Assembly: GCF_901709675.1 (NCBI RefSeq)
Contig: NC_051095.1
Location: 16,475,956-16,539,955 of the forward strand
Direction of reading: 5' to 3'
Source: Syngnathus acus
Taxonomy: Eukaryota; Chordata; Actinopteri; Syngnathiformes; Syngnathidae
Length of the DNA: 64,000 nucleotides
Below the pieces are notes generated by a model. It did no database searches, was not told where the DNA came from, and worked only from the letters and a program-made list of their open reading frames with translations. This document shows, one piece after another, positions 24,860 through 35,623 of the stretch (the first letter of the stretch is position 1; every line of letters starts with the position of its first letter). The translations under genes and the position numbers were made by a program.

Positions 24860-26390
24860 GTTAGATTGTTTCCCTATAATACAAAAAATATATATTTTTT
24901 CTTTACTATTATGATGCATGTTTTACATCAGTTTGTCATTTACCTTTTGTAAACAGTTCCACGTTTCTTCTTATTTGTAAGTCAACCATTGGATGGGTTG
25001 CTGGTTCGCACTCTGTGCTAGTCATTATCGACTTGGATCTTATACCGCTGATGCCGTTGTGATGCATTTGCAGGACCAAACCATTAATAATTAAAAAAAA
25101 ATATATATAGGATCCATTCCAGTCATGCAATTTAATTTGAGTAGTTTGTTCTTCTCCTCCTTAATCTTGAATTAGCTTCTTCTGTATGAAACTATATTTG
25201 GCAATGGAAGTGGCCAATTAGTAGCAGAAGAAGTAGGACTCTTAGAAAGCCATGTATTTGAGCAACAATAATGACTCAAACGCAGAATAAAATTTAGACA
25301 CAAGTTTCAAACGTTCTTTTTAAGACTTGTAAACTGGTAACCTGGAGCTGAATTGTAAAAAGATAGTAGTTGTAGGTTTGGATCTTCTCCAAACAAAACT
25401 TACCTATCAACCAATATGCTGAATGTGACACTGCTTTTGTTTGCCTGAGTGAATGGTCTTCATTTCGCTGCATCTGGGGAAGTTGTACTTGGTGTATTGC
25501 TCTTTGATATGGATGGAAGGACTATCATTTGGCTAAGATGTTGTTACATAGTTTGGTTCATATTGCTGGTCTGCCCTTACCTGCCTGTTGAGTTGGCTGA
25601 CAAGGTGTTGTTCTTGAATGAGAAAAGCCAAAACTTTATTCTAAAAGACATTTGAGGAAAAAAAAGTTTTTCCCTTTTGTTTGGCTCATCAGGTCACCCC
25701 CTTGACATGGGAGTGCTCGTGTTTTCGTGGAAACATCTATGTCCATTGCTTGTTCCGTTCCTTATGGATTGTTTATATGAGTTTTAATCTGTGTTGTGCT
25801 ATGATAGTTGCTACGTTAAGATGAATTCAATTGCTTGCCGCTGAGTATAAAAGTCTCCGATTTGTATTTCTATGATAACCACTTATATTTGGCAGCTCAG
25901 GTACACTTGACTCCTCACTGAGACATTTTGTGTTGTTGTCATTTTTCTATTTGATTTGCAGTTTTTTTTTTTTTTTGTTGCTTAAAACCGATGTGCAGAT
26001 GTGGTGACATCATCAAACCACATTTTTATCACATGACCAGCTGTTTATTGTGTGCACCTTATGAGCCATGTTGTTTAGTCCAATGTGCGGCTGTCCCAGT
26101 GACACTCTGGGCTAATATGGCACAGTTGAACTCACTATTTTGTACATTTCTATCAGATAATTACACACCACAGTGAGGGATGTGTATATACACAAGAGAA
26201 AGTTGTGCAAACTTAATTTTGGTGAACATTCTGCCTGTCTCATATTGAAAGAGTTCTTTAGAATTATTGCGTCTATATAGGGGAAAATAGCAGATGATCT
26301 GCTTCCCTGAAATTTATTAGAAAAAGAAGACTTTTTCTAACGAGTAGGGATTTTTCTTGCCCAATTTCAAGGCGTTTATTCAAAGTTGTA
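24860..26390. other. Intergenic spacer V6-V7
   Basis: Non-coding. CCTGGAGCTGAA at 25341-25352 is at most a decayed REST half-site (about 11 of 21). No transposon recognised. Confidence 0.6.
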
Positions 26391-26415
26391 CACAAGGGGT
26401 CAGTATAGACTCAGG
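26391..26415 (+). promoter_or_regulatory. CSE-like promoter element of V7
   Basis: CAAGGGGTCAGTATAGACTC resembles the V3/V8 elements (GGTCAGTAT) rather than those of its coding sisters V5/V6. It is about 166 bp upstream of the ATG. Confidence 0.6.
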
Positions 26416-26580
26416 GTTCCGAGCCTTGGAAATTTGCTCATCACCCGTTGTTGAAATAGACACATCGACGCACTCTGTCGACATACCTCGGAGGACAAAC
26501 ACAAGACGGCTCATGTCGGGGATTTTCTTTTTTTAATAGATAAAACTACCGTGCTGTGGTGTGTGCATTACTTTCAAAGA

Positions 26581-28974
26581 ATGGCGCACACACGTCACAT
26601 TGTCCGATACTGGAGCTTTTCCCTTTTCTTTGTTCTGGTCGGATATGCGCATGGAGACCTCAACTATTCTGTTCAAGAGGAGCTGAAACGTGGATCTGTT
26701 ATTGGAAATATTGCCAAAGATCTCGGATTGGAGGTGGGGAAATTGTCTGCTCGCAAAGCTCGTGTGGATATGGAAAACAACAACAAACAGTATTGCGGAA
26801 TAAACCTCCGCACGGGGGATTTGACGGTTGCTGACAGAATTGACCGAGAGGAGCACTGCGGGGAGAAGCCTTCGTGTGTTCTCAAATTTGACCTGCTGCT
26901 GGAGAATCCTTTGGAATTGCACCGGTTGTCTTTGCAGATTTTAGATGTGAATGATAATGCGCCCGTTTTCCCCAAGGATATTATAAAGCTGGAAATACGT
27001 GAGTCAGCTGACAAAGGAGCTAAATATCGCATTAATGCAGCGCAAGATCCTGATATAGGTCAAAATTCTGTTCAAAGTTATCTTTTGCAACAAAATGCCA
27101 ATTTTGTGTTTCGTATACAGACGACAACTGATGGTAGTAAATATGGTGAGCTCGTTTTAGACAAGGAATTGGACAGAGAAGCTGAACAGGAAATGAAATT
27201 GCTACTTACAGCAATGGATGGTGGCTCTCCTCAGAGATCTGGTACAGTAGTCATTCATGTGATTGTACTTGATGCTAATGACAACGCCCCAGTTTTTAGC
27301 CAGGCTGTTTATACAACCTCAGTGAGGGAAGACGCAGCCTCCAAAACCCCAGTCATCACCGTGAGTGCATCAGATGCAGATGAAGGAATAAATGGAGAAG
27401 TTACATACGAGTTCAGCCGACTTTCTGATAAATCTCAAAATCGATTTTCACTCGATCACAAAACTGGTGAATTGCAAGTAATGGGAAACATTGATTTTGA
27501 AGAGGGATCAAACTTTGAAGTGTTCATTGAGGCAAAAGATGGTTATGGTCTGTTTTCAGAGGCAAGAGTAATTATTCATATAAGTGACGTAAATGACAAC
27601 GCCCCATTTATACAGCTAAAATCTCTGTCAAATCCAATACCGGAGAATGTGTCACCTGGTACAGAAGTGGGCATCATTAATGTGCAGGACAGAGACTCTG
27701 AGGAGAATGGAATGGTGCGCTGCTCCATTCAACAAAATGTCCCCTTCAAGTTAGTTCCTTCTATCAAAAACTATTATTCTCTGGTGACGACTGGCCCTCT
27801 TGACCGTGAACTAGTGTCAGACTACAACATTACAATCAGCGCTACTGATGAGGGCTCCCCTCCTCTGTCCTCCTCAAAAAGCGTACACTTGTCTGTGGGA
27901 GACATCAACGACAACCCGCCCGTGTTTGAGGAACGGTCCTACAGTGCATATGTGAGTGAAAATAACAAAGCTGGCTCCACTTTATGCTCTGTCAGTGCTC
28001 AAGACCCTGACTGGAGACAGAATGGCACCGTCATTTATTCCCTCTTACCTGCTGAGGTGAACGGCGCCCCGGTGTCCTCCTACGTGTCTGTCAACGGAGA
28101 CACGGGGGCGATCCACGCCGTAAGGTCCTTTGATTACGAACATCTGAGGAGTTTTCAAGTCCTCGTGATGGCCAGAGACAACGGCTCTCCTCCGCTGAGC
28201 AGCAACGTGAGCGTCAGCGTGTTCATCTGGGACGTGAATGACAACTCTCCTCAGATCCTGTACCCCGCCCCGGAGGGCAACTCCTTCATGACCGAGCTGA
28301 TCCCCAAAGCTGCACACGGAGGCTCTGTGGTGTCCAAAGTGATTGCAGTGGACGCCGACTCAGGCCAGAACGCCTGGCTGTCCTATCACATCCTCAAGTC
28401 CACAGATGCGGGACTTTTCACCATCGGTCTCCACAGCGGCGAGATCAGGACCCAGCGGGACATTTCCGAGTCTGACAGCATGAAGCAGAACCTGATTGTG
28501 GCCGTCAAAGATAACGGACAGCCCCCTCTCTCAGCCACCTGCTCCATGTATTTGCTTATCTCGGACAACTTGGCCGAGGTGCCGGAGCTGAAGGACATTT
28601 CTTACGACGAGAAGAACTCCAAGCTGACCTCTTATCTGATCATCGCACTGGTGTCCGTGTCCACCTTCTTCCTGACCTTCATCATGGTGGTCCTGGCTGT
28701 GAGGTTTTGTCGCAGGAGAAAGCCCAGACTTTTGTTTGATGGAGCAGTTGCCATCCCCAGCGCATATCTGCCTCCTAATTACGCAGATGTGGACGGCACG
28801 GGAACTTTACGCAGCACCTACAACTATGACGCCTACTTGACAACAGGCTCCAGAACCAGTGACTTTAAGTTTGTGTCTTCGTACAATGACAACACGCTGC
28901 CTGCTGACCAGACTCTGAAGAAAAGTCCGTCTGACTTTGTTGATGAGCTTCATGATTCTTTTGACCCTTTAGAG
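26581..28974 (+). CDS. Clustered protocadherin variable exon V7 (group A)
   Basis: A 798-residue variable exon. ATG 26581 ([20 protein letters not shown]) is preferred to in-frame non-ATG codons upstream. The mature end is [13 protein letters not shown], with EC1 loop CGEKPSC. The EC pattern is as in V5/V6 and the membrane span is ~684-707. EC1-EC2 are almost identical to V5 and V6, but EC3 diverges ([21 protein letters not shown]). EC4 has EENGMVRC where others have GQVRC, and FEERSYSAY where others have FEEQ. The tail ends FDPLE at donor GAG|GTAGGC. The last of the V5-V7 tandem series, which has a ~4.1-kb period. Confidence 0.95.
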
Positions 28975-30244
28975 GTAGGCACTAGCATTGTTTTCTGATT
29001 TTCCTTGAGCAAAACATTTTTTGCTATCCATTTGTTATATCTTGTTCAATCCAAAAATTTAACAGCACAATTGTTCTTACCCTGTTTTGGTTATGTAAAA
29101 CAGTACAGTAATTATGACTGTTTTGTGTGCTGCTCTGCTTTAAACTGAAATCAACTAAATTGTCAGTTTGAGAAGCAAATTCTTGGGTTTCCCTTGCGTC
29201 ATTGATAGTTGCATGGTGAACACAACGCTGTCAGTGTGACAGATTCCCATTAAATATTTGTCCTTGCCCTGTCTGACTTCTGACTAGGAAAGTATCCATT
29301 CTGACTGTTGCCCAAAGTCAGCTGGAATTGGTTTCAGTTCTAGGTGACTCATGCACAATGTTGACAGGTGTTAAAAAATACAAGTATTGGTCTTGAAGTT
29401 AAATAATGTATGAGTTTAACTTTGGGTTAGGCTATTTTTTGAATGGATTTTTTTTCAAGATTCAATTATTTAGACATCTGACCTTGATATTTATTTTAAA
29501 TGAAAATGGATGATAAAGTGCACCGAGTCTTTCCACATGTTTAGCTGCAGTTGTTTTTGTGAGGTCAGAGGTGAATGACATTGGCCCTGAGGGAGTGTGT
29601 GACTCAAAATACATGTTGAAGTTTGCTCTTAAGGTCTTTGATGGATCGTGATCAGTACCCGCTTGCTCTTCCACACCAACCTAATCCAAGCGTACTTTGA
29701 TGGATGTCGCTTTGCGCACAGTGGTAGTCATGAGAATGGGCATTCTCTACAAACTAGGACTTTTATATTGTATATGCATTTGTATTGATGAAAATTGATT
29801 ATACTAGATGGATTCAGCAATGATCTAATGTTTTGATTGAAGTGTCTGCCAATATTGTTAGGCTCTAATTGATCTTACTTGGTAAACAGTTATATATATA
29901 AAGACTGCTTCAGAAACATATGTGTTTGTTTTTAATGATTATATTCACGAGAGCAAAGACACTCAGGTGCCTCAATGTGAGGAAATGCAAAAATATGTTA
30001 GGTGAAGCCTTTTAATGAAGTAGGTTATGTCCTTATAGTGTAAAACCTCAATTAAATGAATTGAGTCCTCTTTGAGAGTGGCTGAAAAGTGCCCTACTGG
30101 TTTGCACATTTGCGTGAGTTTTCTTCATGCACTATTCCATATGGTTTCTGGTTGGCTCACTGCATTGCTCAGAAAATATCATGCACTCATTTTTATAGGA
30201 GCTCTACTTTTCAATCCACCGTGTCTCTTTCAGGGGCGCAGTTT
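28975..30244. other. Intergenic spacer V7-V8
   Basis: Non-coding and AT-rich. Open frames here lack domains. Confidence 0.6.
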
Positions 30245-30265
30245 GACTCTGTCCATGGTGCTGAA
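30245..30265 (-). promoter_or_regulatory. REST/NRSF site upstream of V8
   Basis: The + strand reads GACTCTGTCCATGGTGCTGA plus A, 18 of 21 positions of the reversed NRSE. It lies about 475 bp upstream of the V8 ATG and 270 bp upstream of the CSE-like element. Confidence 0.78.
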
Positions 30266-30536
30266 ATGAGTTCCGCACGTTTCTCTGCTGACTCGGGAAT
30301 ACTTAATTCTGATTTCTGTCTAGTCAGCAAACTAATTATTTTGAGTCCATTGGTTTTTCCCCAAGAAACAGTCGTTTTAAATACTACTTTAATATTTCTA
30401 ATTTAAAATATAGAAAATGGATGGATGGAAATTTGGGACAATATAACACTTCGATTTAAAAAATGGACGCTCATGCAACGCGATCAGTGTGATAATCTAC
30501 TGGTTTTTGTCTTAGTACATGTTATGTCAAGAAATA

Positions 30537-30561
30537 TACTCTAGGTGTCAGTATGCGCTCA
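30537..30561 (+). promoter_or_regulatory. CSE-like promoter element of V8
   Basis: TACTCTAGGTGTCAGTATGC with GCGCTCA at its end is homologous to the V3 element. It is about 180 bp upstream of the ATG. Confidence 0.6.
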
Positions 30562-30740
30562 TAAACAAAAAATATTGAAACTCCCATCTGATGTCGACAC
30601 ACAACCCGGATTTTCATTGTGTTGCTCTGCTCGAGACGCGTGACGAGACTGTGCTGTAAAAGCTGTGGATATCCGTGAAGATTACATTGATATTTTTTAT
30701 TTATGTTTTGCAAAATTTAGTTTGGTTTACTTGCTGTGCA

Positions 30741-33134
30741 ATGGAGAGCAAAGGATTTGCGGTTTTCAGGTCCCGCCTTATTTTTCTTTTCCTTATACTC
30801 CGCACCATCAATGGAGACGTGAGCTACTCCATCCCAGAAGAAATGAAACGTGGATCTGTAATCGGGAATATAGCCAAGGATATGGGACTTGATGTGGGCC
30901 AGTTTTCTGCTCGCAAAGCACGCATTGATCCAGAGGATAACAACGTCCAGCACTGTGGCGTCAACCTCAACACGGGTGACTTGATTGTGCAGGAAAGGAT
31001 CGACAGAGAAGGGCTTTGCGGTAAAAAAGCATCATGTGTTTTAAAACAGGAACTCGTACTGGAAAATCCATTAGAGCTCCACCGTATTAGTATTCGTGTT
31101 CTAGATATTAATGACAATTATCCACTGTTTAATGAAGAGGTGCTCAAATTAGAAATTCAGGAATCAGCACATAAGGGAGAGCGTTTTCTTGTTAGAGAAG
31201 CACACGATGCAGATATCGGAGAAAATGCTGTTCAAAGCTACATTTTGCAGGACAATGATAATTTTAAATTGAATGTAAACACGAAACCTGGTGGGCGAAA
31301 ATATTGTGAATTGGTTTTAGACAAAGAATTAGATAGAGAAGATAAAAATGTCATCATGCTCTCGCTAACTGCATATGATGGTGGCTCTCCTCAGAGATCA
31401 GGTACAGTGCAAATACATGTCACTGTGCTGGACGCTAATGATAATGCACCAGTGTTTAGTCAGACAGTCTATGAAGCCGGTCTGCCCGAAAACTCTCCTC
31501 TTGATACATTGGTGATTACAGTGAGTGCAACTGATAAAGATGAAGGAATAAATAGTGCAATTACCTATGCATTTGACCATGCGTCTGATGACAATAGCAA
31601 TATCTTTAATTTAGACCCCACAACTGGTGAAGTGAGAGTCTCTGGTGTAGTTGATTATGAGAAAGTTTCATCTTATGAAATGCAAATAAGCGCTGTAGAT
31701 GGCCTAGGATTAATATCTTATTCTTCCTTAATAATTGACGTGATTGACACAAATGACAATTCCCCTGTAATACAACTAAAATCACTGTCAAATCCAATGG
31801 CAGAGAATGTGTCACCCGGCACAGAGGTGGGCATCATTAACGTGCAGGACAGAGACTCTGAGCAGAATGGGCAGATCCGCTGCTCCATTCAACAAAATGT
31901 CCCTTTCAAGTTAGTTCCTTCTATCAAAAACTATTATTCTCTGGTGACGACTGGACGTCTGGACCGTGAACTAGTGTCAGACTACAACATTACAATCAGC
32001 GCGACTGATGAGGGCTCTCCTCCTCTGTCCTCCTCCAAAAGCATCCACTTGTCTGTGGGAGACATCAACGACAACCCGCCTGTGTTTGAGGAACAGTCCT
32101 ACAGCGCATATGTGAGTGAAAATAACAAAGTTGGCTCCACTTTATGCTCTGTCAGTGCTCAAGACCCTGACTGGAGACAGAACGGCACCGTCATTTATTC
32201 TCTCTTACCTGCTGAGGTGAACGGCGCCCCGGTGTCCACCTACGTATCTGTCAACGGAGACACGGGGGCGATCCACGCCGTCAGGTCGTTTGATTACGAA
32301 CACCTGAGGAGTTTTCAATTCCTCGTGATGGCCAGAGACAACGGCTCTCCTCCGCTGAGCAGCAACGTGAGCGTTAGCGTGTTCATCGGGGATGTGAATG
32401 ACAACTCTCCTCAAATCCTGTACCCCGCGCCAGAGGGCAACTCCTTCATGACCGAGCTGGTCCCCAAAGCTGCCCATGGAGGCTCTGTGGTGTCCAAAGT
32501 GATCGCGGTGGATGCCGACTCGGGACAGAACGCCTGGCTGTCCTATCACATACTCAAGTCCACAGATGCGGGACTTTTCACCATCGGTCTTCACAGCGGA
32601 GAGATCAGGACCCAGCGGGACATTTTGGAATCCGACAGCATGAAGCAGAACCTGATTGTGGCCGTCATAGATAATGGACAGCCCCCTCTCTCAGCCACCT
32701 GCTCCATGTATTTGCTTATCTCGGATAACTTGGCCGAGGTGCCAGAATTGAAAGACATATCCTACGACGAGAAGAACTCCAAGCTGACCTCTTATCTGAT
32801 CATCGCGCTGGTGTCCGTGTCCACCTTCTTCCTTACCTTCATCATGGTGGTCCTGGCTGTGAGGTTTTGTCACAGGAGAAAGCCCAGACTGTTGTTTGAT
32901 GGAGCAGTTGCCATCCCCAGCGCGTATCTGCCTCCTAATTACGCAGATGTGGATGGCATGGGAACTTTACGCAGCACCTACAACTATGACGCCTACTTGA
33001 CAACAGGCTCCAGAACCAGTGACTTTAAGTTTGTGTCTTCCTACAATGACAACACGCTGCCGGCTGACCAGACTTTGAAGAAAAGTCCAAGTGACTTTGA
33101 TGAGATGTTTGGAAATGCTGAAGGTTCTCCTGAG
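30741..33134 (+). CDS. Clustered protocadherin variable exon V8 (group A)
   Basis: A 798-residue variable exon starting [20 protein letters not shown]. The frame is open 22 codons further 5' from a GTG, but the first ATG matches the start of V3. EC1 begins [10 protein letters not shown] with loop CGKKASC, and EC1-EC3 are the intact counterpart of pseudo-exon V3. EC5 shows [10 protein letters not shown] instead of [10 protein letters not shown], shared only with V9. After the membrane span (~684-707) the stop-transfer reads CHRRKP. The tail is [12 protein letters not shown], of the V10/V11 type rather than the PLE type of V3, and donor plus intron start (GAG|GTATGAGCAACA) equal those of V10. 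The exon is therefore a mosaic. Confidence 0.95.
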
Positions 33135-34287
33135 GTATGAGCAACACTCAACTTTGTTGTTCATCCAGTTAATTGTCACATAGATGTTTAATCATATGAG
33201 GTTATTCGACTTATTTGGTTAACTTGAATCTTATTCTGACATGCGTAAAAGTGGTCTTTATTTCTTCATCTTTGTCTTTGATTGATTGATTGTTGATTGT
33301 TTATTGTTGATTGTTGATTGATTGATGTGGTTATTTATATCGTGACTGTTTGCTAAGGTAGAGTTTCTTTCACTAATAGTTCAGCATTACTCTTGGAAGT
33401 GTTGTCATTTTTACAGTTGCCACCCTCTTCATGGATTTTTTTTGAGGTGAGGGTAATTAATCTAAATTATGAGTGATTGTCACACATTTCTTGCTTAGGT
33501 GAAACAATTTATAAAGGTGTGTACTTGGGGCTTTTAGATGTTTTAGTTTACTTGTCAGTAGGAAAATTCTGTCTTTTGCATGATTTGCAAGTCACTCTGC
33601 CTGCTTTTTATTGTTACTGGACCTGTGATTGAATGACCCCCTCCTTTTTTAAGAACATCTATCGACAGTCTTTAGGTTGTCAATATTCTGTAGTTAGCTA
33701 CATTATTTTGGGGAAATATATTTTCTGGGACTGTTGCGAAGAAGTTGATAACAATCATTGCTACCGAGAATATGCCATTTAGTCCTGCATCGGCTATGAA
33801 CACGACACACATGCACGGACAGAACGCCAATGCCTACTTGTTCTTTAGCTCTGTTTTCCTTTATAGCTAAACTCAACTATTGACATCCATAATAGGTATG
33901 GTCTCGTTTTAGATTCATGCATGTGTTAAGTTGGATGTGATTTAATAAATCCTTGTGAGACCATGCCTCATAATTTGTGTCCGCATTAATGGACATTTGA
34001 TTTTGGTATATTTCTTTCTGTCTCATTTCAGTTACCCTATTTAAGTCCTGGTGTGCCCAGTGGAGGACATAGCTTTTCCGATGATACATATCTCATGTGT
34101 TTGGGTGGTATCAAAAGAACTTTGCTTTCTTGCTGAGACAAAATGAATACTGCAGTAAGACACAAATATCAGGAAAAGAGGCAGATGTTTATAAAATATT
34201 GTTATTCTAGCAATGCTAACCACTACATGCATGCTGTAAATCCATAAGTACACGTTCTATATTGCGATTTGCTGGTTTCATTTCAAG
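33135..34287. other. Intergenic spacer V8-V9, first part
   Basis: Non-coding. A short GATT/TGATTGTT repeat occupies about 33279-33326. A lone CACGGACAG (33814-33822) equals the left half of the NRSE but the other half is missing. Confidence 0.6.
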
Positions 34288-34366
34288 GTGTGTGTGTGTG
34301 TGCGTGCGTGCGTGCGCGTGTGCGCGTGTTTGTGCGCGCGCGTGTGTGTTTATGCGTGCGTGCGTT
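34288..34366. repeat. (TG/CG) dinucleotide microsatellite
   Basis: About 80 bp of alternating purine-pyrimidine GTGTGTGCGTGCGTGCG type sequence, with Z-DNA-forming potential. Spurious open frames on both strands come from it. Confidence 0.9.
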
Positions 34367-34402
34367 TTGCCTTTTGTAAGCTGGTTTGCTCTGCTGAACA
34401 TT

Positions 34403-34915
34403 TCAGAATCAGAATCAGCTTTATTGTCAATTCCTTCATGCTAGGACACACAAAGAAACCGAAATACCGTTCCCCCTATCCCACGGTGACGAGACACAGC
34501 ACACGATTAACACACAAGTAAAACAACGGGGAGAGAGTTCAGGACCCCAACAGCCCGGAGATCACAAACTTCGCCAGTGGCGAGCAGTGCTGGCACCCCA
34601 CAACAAAGTCCCGGCACCATTCTTCACGGATGTAGACGCACAGTCCACCTCCACGCGATGTTCCCCCTCGTACAATGGCCCGGTCCGCCCGATAGCGCGC
34701 CATCCGCTCCAGACGCACAGCAGCTACGCACTGTCCGGTCCGCAGAACTCAGCAGGCATGTTGATGTCCAGCGATCGAACGTCCGCCAGAAGAATGGAAG
34801 GCACGGCCGGGCGAGCTGGGGTGGCCGCCAGCCAGGCCCGGACGCCCAACCTGGGGATTTGATCACTGGCTTCTGCTCTGTGTGCGCGCGGACTGTTTGA
34901 GATGCTTTCAAGACT
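34403..34915. repeat. Dispersed GC-rich repeat, unclassified teleost family
   Basis: Begins CAGAATCAGAATCAGCTTTA, a motif that starts a very common fish interspersed repeat. It continues as about 500 bp of markedly GC-richer sequence than its surroundings, ending near GATTTGATCACTGG. The three overlapping open frames within it encode no recognisable domain. Class not determined. Confidence 0.6.
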
Positions 34916-35425
34916 AGCTCGAAAAGTGTTCGATGTTTATTAAATAAAGTAATTTAATTTTTTAATACATAAAAAGTTTGTGTCGAGGATGGATGGCAGA
35001 GGGGACATACGCTATAAAAATGGCGACTGACAATTACTTAACGCTTCTCTGCAAGGGCACAGTGCGAGGAAAAAGTGCTTGGAAAATAAACTATTAGGCC
35101 TCTTGTAAGGGTACAATCTCGGTTATTGGGGAAAAAAAACTTTGGGGGCGACGACTAATGATAAATTATTTTCTTTGGTGTTTTGATGGCAAAACAAAAG
35201 ATTGGATGTATTTACAGACTGAAAGCTGCTGGTTGTACGTTTTCTTAATCTTTATAAATAAGGTATTTCCTATTTGTGAAAAAAAAAGTTTGTCTGTTTT
35301 AAATTCAACTCAGCATTGTTGCAATTCCGTGGTACGAACACTGGAAATGTGAATTTGGTTGTAATGTTATTATTATGATCAATAATAATAATAATAATAA
35401 TGTTCTGTTTGTAACGGAGCAAATC
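34916..35425. other. Intergenic spacer V8-V9, last part
   Basis: AT-rich, non-coding. An (AAT)n microsatellite lies at about 35380-35402. Confidence 0.6.
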
Positions 35426-35452
35426 GACTCAAGGTGGCGGTATAGACCAGTC
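35426..35452 (+). promoter_or_regulatory. CSE-like promoter element of V9
   Basis: GACTCAAGGTGGCGGTATAG followed by ACCAG is homologous to the V10/V11 element (GACTCACGGTGGCGCAAGAG). It is about 175 bp upstream of the ATG. Confidence 0.7.
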
Positions 35453-35623
35453 TTGAAATGACCCGTCATTCTCTCTTTTGTCGAAGGGCGTTTTGGCCGC
35501 ACAAACATTTTGGCTGCAGGGAGGATAACATCAAATTGTCGTTGCTGTTACGCGTAGAAATACATTTCTGAATAGTTTGTTGTATCAACTGCATGTCCAC
35601 GTCCCTTTTAACGGATATCTTCA

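Noticed and set aside
33806-33828. CACGGACAG as a possible forward REST site upstream of V9
   Set aside because: Only one half-site matches (about 12 of 21 overall) and the partner half TTCAGCACC is absent.
34577-34911. Overlapping open frames on both strands in a GC-rich block
   Set aside because: Mutually overlapping, no domain, and located inside a dispersed repeat that begins CAGAATCAGAATCAG.
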